Notes: generated by a model not told the origin, from the letters alone. A stretch of DNA of 64,000 nt from Chaetoderma sp. LZ-2023a (GCA_034401795.1 CM067369.1:93373212-93437211), one strand, 5' to 3'. Counted from the stretch's first letter, positions 1 through 11,405 are shown. Made by a program: numbers and translations.

Positions 1-30
1 TATTTTTATTTTCTAGACTAAACTTGGTCA

Positions 31-270
31 TTAACCCTTTAACCCTCAAATTTATTCAAGAAAGTTTCAGTTTTCTCATAGAAAATGTCCATTTGCAGAC
101 CAAGAGAAGACTATTTTAGAAAATTTACCACTGGAATGACTAGCTAGGTTATCGAGCCAGTCATTCCAGTGGTAATTTTTCTAAAATATTCTCCTTTTGT
201 TCTGCAAATGGGCATTTCTCAATGCCACTGCAGAAGCCGTTTTGGGCTGATATTAGTGTTAAAGGGTTAA
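31..270. mobile_element. MITE family B, complete copy with TTAA target duplications
   Basis: TTAA at 31-34 and again at 267-270 bounds an element (35-266) that starts CCCTTTAAC and ends GTTAAAGGG. The inside is a long imperfect inverted repeat (the GACCAAGAGAAGACTATTTT side against the AAAATATTCTCC side) around GACTAGC...GAGCCAGTC. TTAA duplication with 5'-CCC ends is the pattern of piggyBac-like non-autonomous elements; assignment to that superfamily is inference. No coding capacity. Confidence 0.75.
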
Positions 271-1056
271 AGGCTTGATATATCAGTGGAAATATAATAT
301 AGGGCCTATATCAATGACTCGACTAAAGATTTAATTTATCTCTAAGTCTATTTGATACGTCAACCAAAAAACACACCATTTTCATTCCTATAGTCTCGCT
401 GAGACAGTCGTCGCTACAGTTACCTCATGACATCATCAATGACGTAATCAAATGTCATCTAGATAAGGTAAACTGCGATTTAACACACTGCACAATAGAA
501 CTTGAGCCATTAAACGTCATAGAAACTTTTCACAACGGTCCCGCTAAAACGGGCATTACGGTTGAACGGAACAAAAAGATCCGTCTTTAAAGGGACCTAT
601 TAAATCACTTTCTATGAATACGCACGTCCGACCCGGCTTGTAATTTTTAGCTAAATGCTTCTTTTTACGAAGTGACAATGGTGTATGATTAGAATGAAAA
701 GGGAGGATTAGCCCGGTGATTAATCGACAAACGATATATCGATTATATTTTCGAGAGGTTAAGTGAATATTGTTCGCTGTGGATCACTTTCAACCGTTAC
801 TAATGCCAATTAAAGACTGGGCGGTTTTCAAATGGCATCTTATCGTTAAACCGATCTGCGGTGATGCAAACACGTATACAAATAAATCAAATAAATATCC
901 TGCTTCCTTTTATTCAATTTCACTAGAAGTTTGATGCTGGTTACCGTTCATGATATTGGTGTTTAAGATGTTTAAATAAAATCTCAAAAGCGGAATTCGG
1001 TAAAAATTTACATATTTTGAAACTAATTTTGCTGTGAGTCATTGCTGCAAAGTTCC
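271..1056. other. repeat-poor stretch, no gene recognised
   Basis: No open frame, RNA gene or known repeat seen. Composition is moderately AT-rich with several ATCGAT/TAATCGA-like motifs around 710-760. It lies about 35 kb downstream of the Nkx6 stop codon. Confidence 0.4.
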
Positions 1057-1218
1057 AGAAGAAGAAGAAGAAGAAGAAGAAGAAGAAGAAGAAGAAGAAG
1101 AAGAAGAAGAAGGAGAAGAAGAAGAAGAAGAAGAAAAGAAGAAGAAGAAAAAAAATAAAGATGCTGATGATGACGATGATGATGATGGTGATGATGATGA
1201 TGGCCGTGGCCTTTATGG

Positions 1219-1249
<31 letters not shown>

Positions 1250-1269
1250 ATGTCTGTCTGTCTGTCTGT

Positions 1270-1300
<31 letters not shown>

Positions 1301-1302
1301 TC
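1057..1302. repeat. compound microsatellite (GAA, GAT, TGTC, TGGC)
   Basis: Successive blocks of GAA (about 1059-1155), GAT/GAC (about 1160-1203), TGTC (about 1217-1270) and TGGC (about 1270-1299). Poly-Glu, poly-Asp and CLSV-type frames here are artefacts of the repeat. It abuts the degenerate tandem array that follows, and a GACAGACG tract also ends the satellite near 14.3 kb. Confidence 0.95.
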
Positions 1303-1307
1303 GTCGT

Positions 1308-2335
1308 CTTTTTATCTCGGCGTGGTTTCACTCTATTGGGACTAAACTTGGACACATGCTTCCGTATACCAAGGGGATGGAGCACAATGACATCGAGGTC
1401 ATGCGATCAAAGTTCAAGACCACTGTAAGCTTGGTATAAAACTCTACTTTTTACGGTTAAGTTTTGCGTTTAGCTCAATATATCCTCTTATATCTCGGCA
1501 GGATTTCACCCCCATTGGGACTGAACATGGACATGCGCTTCCTTATATCACGGAGATGGAGTGCATTGATATCAAGCTCATGAGGTCAAAGTTCAAGGTC
1601 ACTGTGACATTTTTATAAATATCTTTTAACGGTTAAGTTTTGCGTATATCCTCTTATATCTCGGCAAGACTTCACCGTATTGCGACTAAACTTGGACACA
1701 TGCCTCCGTATAGCAAGGGGATTGAGCACAATGTCATTGATGGTATGAGGTCAAACTTCAAGGTCACGTTGAGATTGCTGTATAACGCTATTTTTTACGG
1801 TTACGTTTTGCGCGTAGCTCAACATAGCGTCTTATATCTCGCCATGGCTTCGGCCTATTGGAACAAGACTTGGACACATGATTACATATATCAACCGGAT
1901 TGAAGACACTGATATTGAAGTGAAGTCAAAGGTCAATGCCACTAGGACCTAGGTATAATACTCTAGTGTTTCCGTTTTAAGTATTTAGTTTTGTTCAACA
2001 TATTATTTTATATCTCAGGATTGGTTCAGCCAGTTGTAGACATGGTTACGTATATCAACCAGATGCAGGACGTTGCGGTCAAAGGTCAAGTTAACTTTAA
2101 TATAAAAGTCTATTCTTTTCGTTGTTTGGTTTAGCTCAACATATTGTCTTATATGTCAGGATTTGATCACAATACTTGAATTTAACTTGGTCACATGTTT
2201 ATCGTGATGATGTACAATGATATTGATATAGAATGCAGACATTAACAGACAAAAACATTTTGATTCTGCTTTCAGGCTTTTGAGGTCAAGGTCATTGTGA
2301 TCGTGATACAAAGCTAGATTTGCATTTAAAAATGC
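1308..2335 (+). repeat. degenerate tandem array, ~165-175 bp unit, about six copies
   Basis: The phrase TTATATCTCGGC followed by TTCAC...TTGG.ACT...TGGACACATG and AAGGTCACTGTGA recurs at about 1311, 1488, 1655, 1831, 2008 and 2150. Divergence increases from left to right. Each unit ends with TTTTACGGTTAAGTTTTGCG. The open frames at 1161-1439 and 1640-1903 lie inside units and are not genes. Confidence 0.85.
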
Positions 2336-2585
2336 AAAATGCCAAGATTTTCCGTCGGTGTAACATTGATGTATTGTTGTATAATCGACAGCTACCCCTT
2401 TTAAAGGTGTATATTCACACCAAAATGTTTGAAACTAAAATTGTTTGAATTGTATAATTTCAGAAGCTTAACGAAACGAAATAAAATCTTAACATACGCC
2501 GGTTTCATTCCGTATAAATAAATATAGCTTTTTGGTCTGGAATGTGAATTAAGGACTCGTGTCTCTCATTCAATATCACAACTTA

Positions 2586-3125
2586 AAGGGATGCTAATCT
2601 CATCTCAAATGTTGTATTGCACCGATAGAATATGGTTTATAGATTCCATATCATGTCACATTCCCTGATCTGTATCGCAATTATCTGTTTTGTAATATCG
2701 AGTAAATGTTGAACAGTGATCAACACCATTTTGTCTTCTCAAGCTATTGCGTGTGATGTCATGTAAGCTCCAATGCATCAATTCTTTATTATGTGATGCT
2801 CATCCCATTGAATATTTTGAAACAAATTTGACTGGAAGTTGTTGCTGCCTATGGCAGCAGCAACTTCCAATCAAATTGGTTTCAAAATATTCAACAGATT
2901 ACCTGTAGGATTGCTTTTATACGACATTGCCAAACTATAGCTGGCGCCTCTGCGACTGAGCGTATATACCGAGACAGACCCACTACGGTTTTTCTGATTG
3001 GTTGAAAAGTAAATCATGACAGCCATCATAGTGTGTAGAAATGTACCAACATTTAACTACTAAATCCTGAATATCTTTCCTTAGCTGCGTGATAAAAAGC
3101 TTAAAATTACCTGGATACTTTATGA
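2586..3125. repeat. dispersed duplicated segment, copy 1
   Basis: The block from AGGGATGCTAATCTCATCTC through TTTTTCTGATTGGTTGAAAA to GATAAAAAGC is repeated at about 7188-7390 with small differences (AGGGAGGCAATTCTCATCTC, TTTTTTCTGATTGGTTAAAA, GATAAAAAGC). In both places it follows a partial family C sequence, so it may be part of a larger element. Copy 1 contains a hairpin not present in copy 2. Confidence 0.6.
2808..2894. repeat. hairpin module H, solo copy
   Basis: Near-perfect inverted repeat with arms of about 40 nt (TTGAATATTTTGAAAC...GGAAGTTGTTGCTGCC and its complement) around a short loop at CCTATGG. No MITE A flanks are present. Confidence 0.85.
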
Positions 3126-3426
3126 CCGGCGTGTTAGATCACCTGAATAGCTATCAAGGGGTGGGATTAGTTGTCCTTGAAAAAATTATAGTAATTTATA
3201 TGGAATGATATCATCATATGTTAAGATTTATTTCGTTTCATTCCATCTGGGCAACCAATTTAAGCATCCAATGTATAATTTTGACAATCATATTTTCAAG
3301 CATTTGGTGTCAATATGCACGTAATTAATGCGCTTTCTCCCAAGTTTTATACCGATTTAACCATTCAAAAAATTAGGTCAATAATTCATACCGACTGATC
3401 CTCAATCCATTGAAACCCACTGATAA

Positions 3427-3802
3427 TGGACCTTTCCAGCTGTAACTATGCCCCGCCCATCTCCAGCTAATCTCCACCCACACTTAGCTCGTGTTGGGAT
3501 CAATCGATCCCTGGAATCCCTGACTATTAATTTCGAGAAAACCAAACAGGTAAATTGTTGAATATTTTGAAACTAATTTGGCAGGGTGCTGTTGGTGCCT
3601 ATGGCACCAACAGCGCCTAGTCAAATTAGTTTCAAAATATTCAACAGGATGTTTATTAAATATTAAAGACATACAATTTGTCGGACTATTAAGCGTTAAG
3701 ACGGACTAAATCGTGTAACTTGTTGTCATTTATGAAGTCATCCTAAACGTCACGTAGTTGATTATGACGTCATATGATGGATGGATAAATTGGAAAGGTC
3801 CA
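3427..3802 (+). mobile_element. MITE family A, full-length copy
   Basis: Starts TGGACCTTTCCAG and ends TTGGAAAGGTCCA (terminal inverted repeats). In order it holds CCCCGCCC, a CTCCACCCAC box, ATCAATCGATCC, CAGGTAAAT, the H hairpin (about 3553-3643, arms with GTTGGTGCC/GGCACCAAC), TTTATTAAATATT, and a tail with CRE-like sites ending GACGTCATATGATGGATGG. The 62-residue frame on the minus strand is an artefact of the hairpin. Confidence 0.9.
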
Positions 3803-4660
3803 TTGTTTCTTAAATAAACGTTCATTTAAAACACAAATGACTTTAAATTGTCTATGACTATAACAATCGTCAATTTGTGATTAGACACCTCTTAACACCG
3901 CGTCACAATACCCCAGTGACGTAAACAAGGCGACGGAGGCGTGTCTGCCCCATGTAGGTCCTGTCATGTAGCCAACCTCCAAATCATCACCGACACCATT
4001 ATCGGAAGAACTCGTTACGCTTCTCTCCAGCCGTGCCAGACTGCGCCGATGTCATCGACGAAACTCGCCTCGTGTTTTTGTCACCCTACGCCCATCAATC
4101 ATATTTAGCGTATGATTTATTGCGAGAATTTTCAAAATATTAATTACCACCGATTGAAGATCAGGGTGAATTTCAGAGAAATGGCCAGAAATTGACTCCA
4201 ATGCGCGCCGCCTCGTGCCTGATCATCTCTAGACAAATTAAGTCATTTGGCTCCCGTCTTAGCCGTTCGTTATTCCATAGCGCGTCATATCACATTTGAC
4301 CCGCCATTTCTCCCATTCGCAATGAGACGATCAGAACGTTTAAAGGACAATCGAGACGGTTCGTGGCAATCACGCTCGCGCTCTTTATAAACCATAATTG
4401 TGGGCAGATTGAACACTATTAGCGGGTTTATTAAATTTCCTGGAACAACGAACGCTGACACCATCCTGCTAGTTTCTCACAATTAATAACATGACGCTAA
4501 TAATAAGTTGTTGCTGGAGCGGGGTGGGGTTAGTCAGTAAAGATTGAACAAGTCTCGATGTTTGCGGTGGCATTTGAAGAGTACATGGGATTCTATTGTG
4601 GATTTTGTGTATGAATTTTAAACTGTTTTGACGTTTATAAGACGTTTATATGATCAGCAT
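3803..4660. other. repeat-poor stretch, higher GC; candidate regulatory
   Basis: No gene, RNA or repeat family recognised. 3890-4400 is richer in GC and CpG than its surroundings and lacks all the MITE signatures. Sites such as TTATTG, TTAATTA and GGCGTGTC are present but not diagnostic. Calling it a conserved element would need comparison with another genome. Confidence 0.3.
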
Positions 4661-4679
4661 ATATGGTGACGCATGCGGA

Positions 4680-4722
4680 CTTGGGGCGGGGGTGGGTGGG
4701 GTGGGGTGGGGGAGGGGTCTGC
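4680..4722 (+). repeat. G-rich low-complexity tract
   Basis: Runs of GGGG separated by T or C (GGGGCGGGGGTGGGTGGGG type). It has the base pattern of a potential G-quadruplex. The 85-residue frame over it is not credible. Confidence 0.8.
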
Positions 4723-5157
4723 ATTACGGCATCGTAGCTATTCGTGTGCGAAGATATTTGGACCCACAAAGCGAACAATTTGCAGTAGACAGAAACATTT
4801 TCCAGAAAAACTTTTTGTCAAGACCGTCACAAAACATGAATATAGTCTCTAATATATGTGACAATCAATCCAACGGAGTTATCGCTCCTATTAAAGCTCT
4901 ACTGTAACGCTACCTTGCATCAGTAGACAAAGCACAACAGTGTAATAACTATATAAACGAAACGCTGATTTCTGAAGAATGTTACATTGATTAGTATATT
5001 AATTAGATGTCACGACCGAACGCTTGCCCAAGTTTTCTCATTTATCCATTCCTCTAATAAATTTTAATATTTAGAATGACAGCCTATTTTGATAAGCATA
5101 ACATCATTGCATCCACTGTTAAAAACAAAATGACATTATCGATAAATACATCATACT

Positions 5158-5232
5158 GTCAAGACCATCACCGTCAAGACCATCACAGTCAAGACCATCA
5201 CCGTCAAGACCATCACAGGCAGGACCGTCACG
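5158..5232 (+). repeat. 15-bp tandem repeat, five units
   Basis: GTCAAGACCATCACC is repeated four times, alternating C/A at the last position, and once more as GGCAGGACCGTCACG. Related single copies (TCAAGACCGTCAC, TCAAGACCATAAC, TCAAGACCGCCAC) occur at about 4819, 5383 and 5400. Units are contiguous with no spacers, so this is not a CRISPR array. Confidence 0.9.
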
Positions 5233-6430
5233 CTCCTTATCTTTAAGTCATGGAAATTTACACATTTCTTTACATCAGAAATGCCTTATGATTTTGTGTA
5301 TCATTCTAAAGTATTGTGTGTTATCAATAGACATTCCTTTACACAATCTCAGGGAGATTTGTATTTTTATGTTTCTTCAGGTCAAGACCATAACATAGTG
5401 TCAAGACCGCCACATATATACGCAAAGACCATCACATTGAATATTTCTCTTGGATTCATACAATTTACTCTTACAGCTAACGAGTGGATATAGTATTGAT
5501 TAATTATCCTTACATACATTCTTGTTAATTTTTCATCACATACAACGGATCAGCACGGGAGCTTTGATAAAAATCACCCTTGATTCCTTGTGATTGTTTT
5601 GACAAACTCAATGGGAATGGGAGTAGTGAGGACACCATTCTCAGCAAATGGATTAAGATTACGCATGGTGAGTTATCAAATCATCCTCTCCAATCAAGTC
5701 AAATGACTAAAAAGTCATATAATTATATATCAAATGGGTTTGAAATTTGACATTTCTGAACCACCCTTTTGGTACGTTTTCCTGAACTTGACCCATATAC
5801 TGTGGGCAGATATGGTAACATCGCATGTTTACTAATATATGGTCATCTCTATAATGCATGGATTGCATAATCATAAATACAACTCCATAGCATGGGTCTC
5901 ATATATGCTGGTGTAAAAGGGTCTGCTGCAATACTAAAAATAATGCAACGTTAAAACTATCGTCTCATGTGGCTAAGATAGAATTCGAAACAATACCAAC
6001 TCATTGCAAATACTGGGCAAAGTTTATTAAATTTAGTCAAATGGGGCACGTCTGACAGTATTCGCCAAATTTCTCACCATTAATGGTAATTTATAGTGTA
6101 TGAAACATTCCCATTTTAAGAGCCGTGGGTTGCCGACACGATGCGGACTTGCTGTGAAACAATATTGTCAAAGAAAACGGAGTAGGATTTGGAGCAAGAA
6201 TTCTTCCGCTATTTATGCAAATCTCCAATTCATTACTGATGACTGAGACGAACCGGAAAATTTAATAATTAGATAAAGGGACAAAGTGGTTCAAAGAGTG
6301 GTTGCTTGGTCAAATTTATGTATGACGTGTTTGAAATGAACAGCACACCCATCAATACAACCGCAGCCACTCCTATGCAAAGCATTATACACTACGGCCT
6401 ACAGTTTGCAAATGATGCCCCATACACCGC

Positions 6431-6435
<5 letters not shown>

Positions 6436-6487
<52 letters not shown>
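6436..6487. repeat. (CT)n microsatellite
   Basis: About 26 CT dinucleotides without interruption. It creates a Ser-Leu repeat in a short open frame that is not a gene. Confidence 0.98.
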
Positions 6488-6489
<2 letters not shown>

Positions 6490-6674
6490 CCCCCTCTCAC
6501 TCTTTCCTTCCACTAGATCGTTATTATCTCACGACCACTTTACAAACACAACAATCACACATTTCAGAGAGTGACAACGATGATAGTGAAATCAAATAGC
6601 TATCCTGTAATCGTACACACATTTTAATATAGGCGTACCTCCTATCTCATAATATATTATACGGCATCTTTTGG

Positions 6675-6760
6675 GCATAACCCTGATAATGCAGGCTACT
6701 TGGTCGATACGTGGCCAATAATCCACCCTATTTGTCCAGCGTTGGCCCCGTAGGCAGTTT
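6675..6760. repeat. family E fragment
   Basis: CCCTGATAATGCAGGCTACTTGG followed by GGCCAATA and TTGGCCCCGTAGGCAG resembles the better preserved E copies at about 32945, 42130 and 46201 (TACTGGGCC...GGCCCAGTA). The palindrome is degraded. Confidence 0.5.
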
Positions 6761-6904
6761 TAGCGGTTAAAGAACAGATCACGATCATAAAGAGAGATAT
6801 AAGTATTCTTTGACTCAATATTCTTCTCGCCGCCCTCACGTCTTCATAGAATAGTTTATATAAGTTTCAATAATATTGATCAATCGCTTGTACTAAGCAT
6901 TCTT

Positions 6905-7070
6905 TAGCTATGCCCTTCCAATCTCTAGTTAACCTCCACCCACCATTCGTCAGTGTTGGGATCGATTCTTCCTAGTACTCCCTGAATCTCAATCTCCCAA
7001 AAAACTATATAGGCAAGCTGTTGAATATTTTTACACTAATTCGACTATGTGTTGTTGGCAGCATCATAAA
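6905..7070 (+). mobile_element. MITE family A, 5' fragment
   Basis: Preserves GCTATGCCC, CCTCCACCCACC, GTTGGGATCGAT, a degraded donor-like AGGCAAGC and the left half of the H hairpin. It breaks off after GTTGTTGGCAGC. The CRE-rich tail is absent. Confidence 0.7.
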
Positions 7071-7395
7071 TAATTTGTCATTTTTGGTCTGGAATGGTTA
7101 AAGTTTTAAGTAGACATTGTATTCTCCAGCAAGTTATCATCACGCCTTTCTTCCTACTTCTCATCCTGCATATTACTGTTATTAAAGGGAGGCAATTCTC
7201 ATCTCAAATGTTGCATGGTACCTATAGATTATGGTATATAGATTCCATATCATTCACGCAAGGTTTTTTCTGATTGGTTAAAAAGTAAATCATGACAGCC
7301 ATCACAGACTGTAGAAGTGTATCAACATTTAGCTACTAAAGACTGAATATCTTTCGTTGGCGGCATGATAAAAAGCTAAAATGTCAGGAATGGGT
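7071..7395. repeat. family C remnant plus dispersed duplicated segment, copy 2
   Basis: TTTTTGGTCTGGAATG (family C interior) is followed at about 7188 by the segment also found at 2586-3125, in the same order. It lacks the solo hairpin found inside copy 1. Confidence 0.55.
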
Positions 7396-8340
7396 TATGG
7401 GTGGCAAATTCTATCACATGAATGGTTAATATAAGATAAAGTGAGATTTCCATTAAAGATTCAATATCGAGAAATTTATTATTCCGAGCGATTCTGCTGT
7501 GTCAATTCTAGAATATCATCACATATTCTGATATGTACGGCCAATCAATATGCAAAAAGACAAAAATTATACATTTCACAAATATTAAAAATTCAAACAC
7601 GGTTGAATTTATCCCCGTTTCGCAGAGAACCCGTAGTATTTACTATTTAGTGGCTGCTTGCGATTCATCCCTAGGTCTATATAACAAATAATATTATAAG
7701 GCAACATATTGTAGATATGGGATTGTCTTGTGGGAGTCATGACCCCGCTGGATGTCTTATATTTTCGAGTAAGTCCCAAGAGAAATTTATGATTTGAAAA
7801 TACCAGGTGAGCAAATGGATCGGTTGACTTTATACTTGTAATATTTAACTTATTATTACATCAGCCAGTGCTGATGATATGCAGTTTCTAGTAAATGGAT
7901 GATGTGCGGATATGGCACACTCAGACTGGTTGGATAAAGTTTATCACCGAAATTGAAATAGTCGAATTGATTAGAATAGATCCCACGGTTCTGAGTTGAT
8001 GTGTATATGGAAATAGTTTGGATGAAAGTTGTTGCTGTTCTGTCGGCACACACTTTTACAATATTCAGCAGTCGCTTGGAATGATAGTTTAGAAAATTAG
8101 ATTCTCACACGAGAATAGAACAACACCAGCTGGCAATGAGATCATATAGCGCATGTGCCTATTAACTCTAGCATCCTACAGCCTTATCCATCGATATGCA
8201 ATGGACAGGACACGGACATTGTAGCGTCCTGTAGGAATTAATAACATAATTGAAATTTGTATATTAACTATATGCCACTCATACAATGGCATGCAACAAC
8301 AACACATTCCGTAAATGACGTCATAATCAATGAGCGTCGA
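7396..8340. other. intergenic, no gene recognised
   Basis: AT-rich sequence with short open frames that show no recognisable protein. A degraded H-like fragment (AGTTGTTGCTGTTCTGTC...ACAATATTCAGCAG) lies at about 8020-8072. A CRE-like TGACGTCATAATCAATGA lies at about 8318. Confidence 0.35.
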
Positions 8341-8344
8341 TCAA

Positions 8345-8965
8345 ACTCTGTAACAAAGAATTATATAGAATAAGTTTTGAAGTTAACATCGAAATGCAGG
8401 GATCGTTGATTGGTCAGAGCGACCAACATTTATTAGGTAGGAACTTCTAGGAAGGAATAAGCAGAAGTTGATTGGTGGACTGATTGTCCGGGCCAATCAA
8501 GCTGTGCTTATAACATACCTAGAAGAATCATTTAAACAGATTCAGGAAGAATCTCATTATTTAGATATGTATAGAACTTCAGAATCTGAGGATTCTGGGG
8601 GCTATAAAAGACACACTTTCAGCTATAGAAAGGGAATCAATCCACCATCTCGATTCACTGAACATCTCGTTGATGTTCAGTTTAGAAGTAGCTATAGAAG
8701 TAGAGTAGCTGTAGAATTTACTTGTTCTGTACCAGAAGGTACTAGTTTGTTATCTGAGCGATTTTGCTCTAATCTAAATCACTTTGTAAAACTTCTGTAC
8801 AGTTAGCTTAATAAAACATATCATCTTACGTATATGTGAGACAATAGTTCGATTTAATCTTTCCGTTATCAGTTAGCATTTAGGAATCTGATCAGTGAGT
8901 CGGAGGCAACATCCGATCCTTACCCCATCTTCTTTAGTCAGAATAGGCCCAGCAGTCTTCTAATA
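8345..8965 (+). mobile_element. LTR-like segment (possible solo LTR)
   Basis: A TATA box in GGGGGCTATAAAAGACACAC (about 8596-8615) is followed about 200 bp later by a polyadenylation signal in CTTAATAAAACATATC (about 8808). This is the promoter-to-poly(A) layout of a retrotransposon LTR. The boundaries are uncertain: a TGTAAC at about 8350 could be the 5' end, and no second LTR, tRNA primer site or pol sequence was found. The 112-residue frame at 8468-8806 overlaps the TATA box and shows no family resemblance, so it is treated as incidental. Confidence 0.3.
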
Positions 8966-9157
8966 AATATCGTCATCACCATCCTCTTGACGAGGCGAGC
9001 CAGACTGTCCTGTATCCTTCTCCACCATCGGCAAGAGGTTGTCGCAGCAACCGTCACATCATAATCTTACCGATAGTGAAGCGGGACCATCCGAAGTAGT
9101 CTTAGTCAGAAACAGGAGATCCGAAATCTACAATATGTCATTGATGTCCTCGTATAA

Positions 9158-9520
9158 TGGGTCATTCCAGTTTTAGCTATACCCCGCCCATCACTAGCTA
9201 AGCTTCATCTACATCTCGCTCGTGTTGGTATCGATCGATCCCTGAACTCCCTGACTATCAATTTCCAGAAAACTATATAGGCAAGCTGTTGAATATTTTG
9301 AATCTAATATTACGGGGTGCTGTTGTTATTTTTATTTTTAAATATTTATTAAATAGTAAATACATACAATATGCACAACAACGCTTAGTCTGTCACAAAT
9401 TATAGGTTCGTGACGTACTTATCTACGTCATTCATGATCGTCATTGAGTATGACGTCATCCTATACGTCACGTAGTTGACTATGATGTCATATGATGGAC
9501 GGATAAACTGGAAATGTCCA
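9158..9520 (+). mobile_element. MITE family A copy, hairpin partly deleted
   Basis: Begins TGGGTCATTCCAG and ends CTGGAAATGTCCA. GC box, CTCGTGTTGG, ATCGATCGATCC, donor-like AGGCAAGC and the CRE-rich tail are present. The right arm of the hairpin is replaced by an AT-rich stretch (TTATTTTTATTTTTAAATA). Confidence 0.85.
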
Positions 9521-9646
9521 TTGTTCGTGTCTTTGTCCTTCCGGTACATAGACTTTGATTGTTTGACTGATTGACGGTTTGTGGCGCTAGTAGTTTGTTT
9601 GAGGACAGTGAACTTCATTTTTTCATATTTAGGTTGTTCGTTCCAA

Positions 9647-10031
9647 TGAACCCTTCCAAGTTTATCCATCGATGATATGACGTCATATGACTTCATAATC
9701 AATAAGTGACATGAATGCTGACGGCATAATCATGACGTCATGAATGATTCGAAATAGTCCGTCTTTAACGCTTAATAGACCGACACGTTGTACGAATTGT
9801 ATGTATTTGCTATTTAATAAACATGGCGTTGAATATTTTGAAACTAATCCGACTGGGTGCTGTGGCTACCATGCGGCCAATTAGTTTCAAAATATTCAAC
9901 AGCTTACCCGCATAGTTTTCTGAAAATTGATAGTCAGGGAGTTTAGAGATCGATCGATCTCAACACGAGCGTGGTGTGAGGTGGAGCTTAGATAGAGATG
10001 GGCGGGGCATAGCTAAAACTGGAAAGGTCCA
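9647..10031 (-). mobile_element. MITE family A copy, inverted neighbour of the preceding one
   Basis: Reversed relative to 9158-9520 and separated from it by only 126 bp. It opens TGAACCCTTCCAAG, carries TGACGTCATAA sites, a hairpin shortened at its tip (9832-9901), CAGCTTACCC, ATCGATCGATC, GGGCGGGGCATAGC, and ends CTGGAAAGGTCCA. Confidence 0.88.
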
Positions 10032-10149
10032 TTGGATTGTTTCGTAACTATGTCTTCCTAAATTTAGAAACTAGTATGTCCACTGTAGTTTCCAGATAAA
10101 ATAAGAAATAACAAGCATTCTGTAAGTATTGATTTGCAATACATGTCCC

Positions 10150-10725
10150 CTACCTGGTGATATAAATCTTTAGAGATTGACAGTCAAAAACACCATTAAA
10201 ATTGACATAAGCAGCTGAAACTCGAACTTGATCTCTAACTTCTCATAACAAAGCAATATACCCAGTTTCAGTTATATATGGTGAAGGAGAACGAAAAAGT
10301 CTTGAAAGCTGATATGTTTGTATTTCATAAGTAGAAAGGGGACGTAACTCCATCAAAATTGACGCAAACTCCTGAAGCTGGCACTTGCGCTGTTATTTCT
10401 CATAACAGAGCAACGTACACATTCTCAGTTGAATATCTTGAAAGACTGCGAAAAATATTGTGGAAAACTTGTATTTCATAAGTCGAAAGGTGACATTAAC
10501 GCCATTGAAAATTTATGAAAATGTTTGAAACTCGATCTTGCTCTGTAACCCGCTATAATAAAGCAACCTAAAAATTCTCAGTTGAATCCCTTGAAGGAGT
10601 GCGAAAAAAATGGAAAACGGATATTTCTCGTATTTCATGACGAAAGGGAGGTAAATCCATCAAAAACTGACGCAAACTTCTGAAACTCGAACTTGGTCTG
10701 TAATTTCTCATAACAAAGCAACGTA
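10150..10725 (+). repeat. satellite array, left part (alternating ~150-bp units)
   Basis: Units contain CCATCAAAAACTGACGCAAA, CTGAAACTCGAACTTGGTCT, TCATAACAAAGCAACGTA, TTCTCAGTTGAATATCTTGA and GTGCGAAAAA. Two unit types are visible: type I with TTTCTCATAACAAAG, and type II with ATGAAAATGTTTGAAACTCG and CCGCTATAATAAAG. The order here is I, I, II, I. The array stops inside a unit at about 10725 and resumes at about 13612, interrupted by a LINE. Confidence 0.85.
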
Positions 10726-10795
10726 GTTCAAATTCAAGTTCAATATTATTTATTTCACGATTTATGTACATGTAAACAGATACTACAGGCAGTCC

Positions 10796-11405
10796 ATGTC
10801 ATTAGTTTTGGATAAGTCAGTGATCGCGTTGCATTCATCGACGCCAATAACTACGCGAAAACATACTACCACTAAATGTCTGATTGTCAACGCATATGGC
10901 CCAACTACCGAAAAAGCCCAAGCGAATCCAACAATATTAGATTGCTTCTATGCAGAACTGAGCTCCGCCATTACAACCCCAGCTAGATGACAACTGTTCG
11001 TGTGTGGAGATTTCAACTCCAAGCTGGGTACACTCGGAATTGTGGACAAAAGTTCAGGACTTGGCTTATGCATGGGATCGTATGGAGAGGGCACACGCAA
11101 CAGCAATGGAGATGCACTGGCGGCATTCCTTAGTTCCAATGGCATATTTGCCACAAATACGACTTTCAAACACCCATGCCGTCACCGGACAACATTGAGC
11201 AGACACATTGCTGATCGCAAAGCCCCAAATGGTTCTAAGGCTACAACAACTGTCTTCAACCAAATAGACTTCATACTATGCAAGACAGAAGCAAAACCCC
11301 TACTTCGGAATGCTCGTTCCTATGGAGGCACAGACCTTAATTCTGACCATAAGCCAGTTATTACATGCCTTCAGATGAACGATCACTACCTAATGTATAA
11401 ACGCC
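10796..11405 (+). pseudogene. LINE endonuclease domain (EEP-type), decayed
   Basis: Frame 2 encodes an apurinic-like endonuclease of non-LTR retrotransposons, which nicks the target for reverse transcription. Visible motifs in order are VNAYGPT, FVCGDFNSKLG, GSYGEGTRNSNG, a TNTTFKHP-like region, NQIDFIL and SDHKPVIT, matching the N, GDFN, QID and SDH blocks of the endonuclease/exonuclease/phosphatase fold. A TGA at 10988-10990 interrupts the frame just before QLFVCGDFN. About 100 residues expected upstream are missing, so the copy is 5'-truncated. Similarity to the endonuclease/RT family common in cnidarian, mollusc and echinoderm genomes is judged from memory of motifs; clade assignment is not attempted. 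Confidence 0.85.

Larger units (their letters stand above)
2402..3345 (+). mobile_element. MITE family C, interrupted copy
   Basis: The left end resembles AAAGGTGTATATTCACACC and runs through the TTAACATA...CATTCCGTATAAAT region to about 2585. The right half (ATCATATGTTAAGATTTATT to CAATATGCACGT) resumes at about 3185-3345. About 600 bp of other sequence lies between: a segment shared with 7188-7390, and a hairpin. This looks like an older C element broken by later insertions. Confidence 0.6.

Noticed and set aside
1023-1439. Poly-Glu/poly-Asp and CLSVCLSV frames
   Set aside because: Translation of GAA, GAT and TGTC microsatellites.
3484-3672. Small minus-strand proteins of type FNKHPVEYFETNLT recurring in the window (3484, 33013, 48372, 49633, 51888)
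   Set aside because: They translate the right hairpin arm of MITE A; recurrence reflects the repeat, not a gene family.
5158-5232. CRISPR-like array
   Set aside because: Contiguous 15-bp units without spacers in an animal genome; a simple tandem repeat.
8468-8806. 112-codon frame as a small gene
   Set aside because: It spans a TATA box, has no domain or splice signal, and the region has an LTR-like layout; not convincing as a protein.
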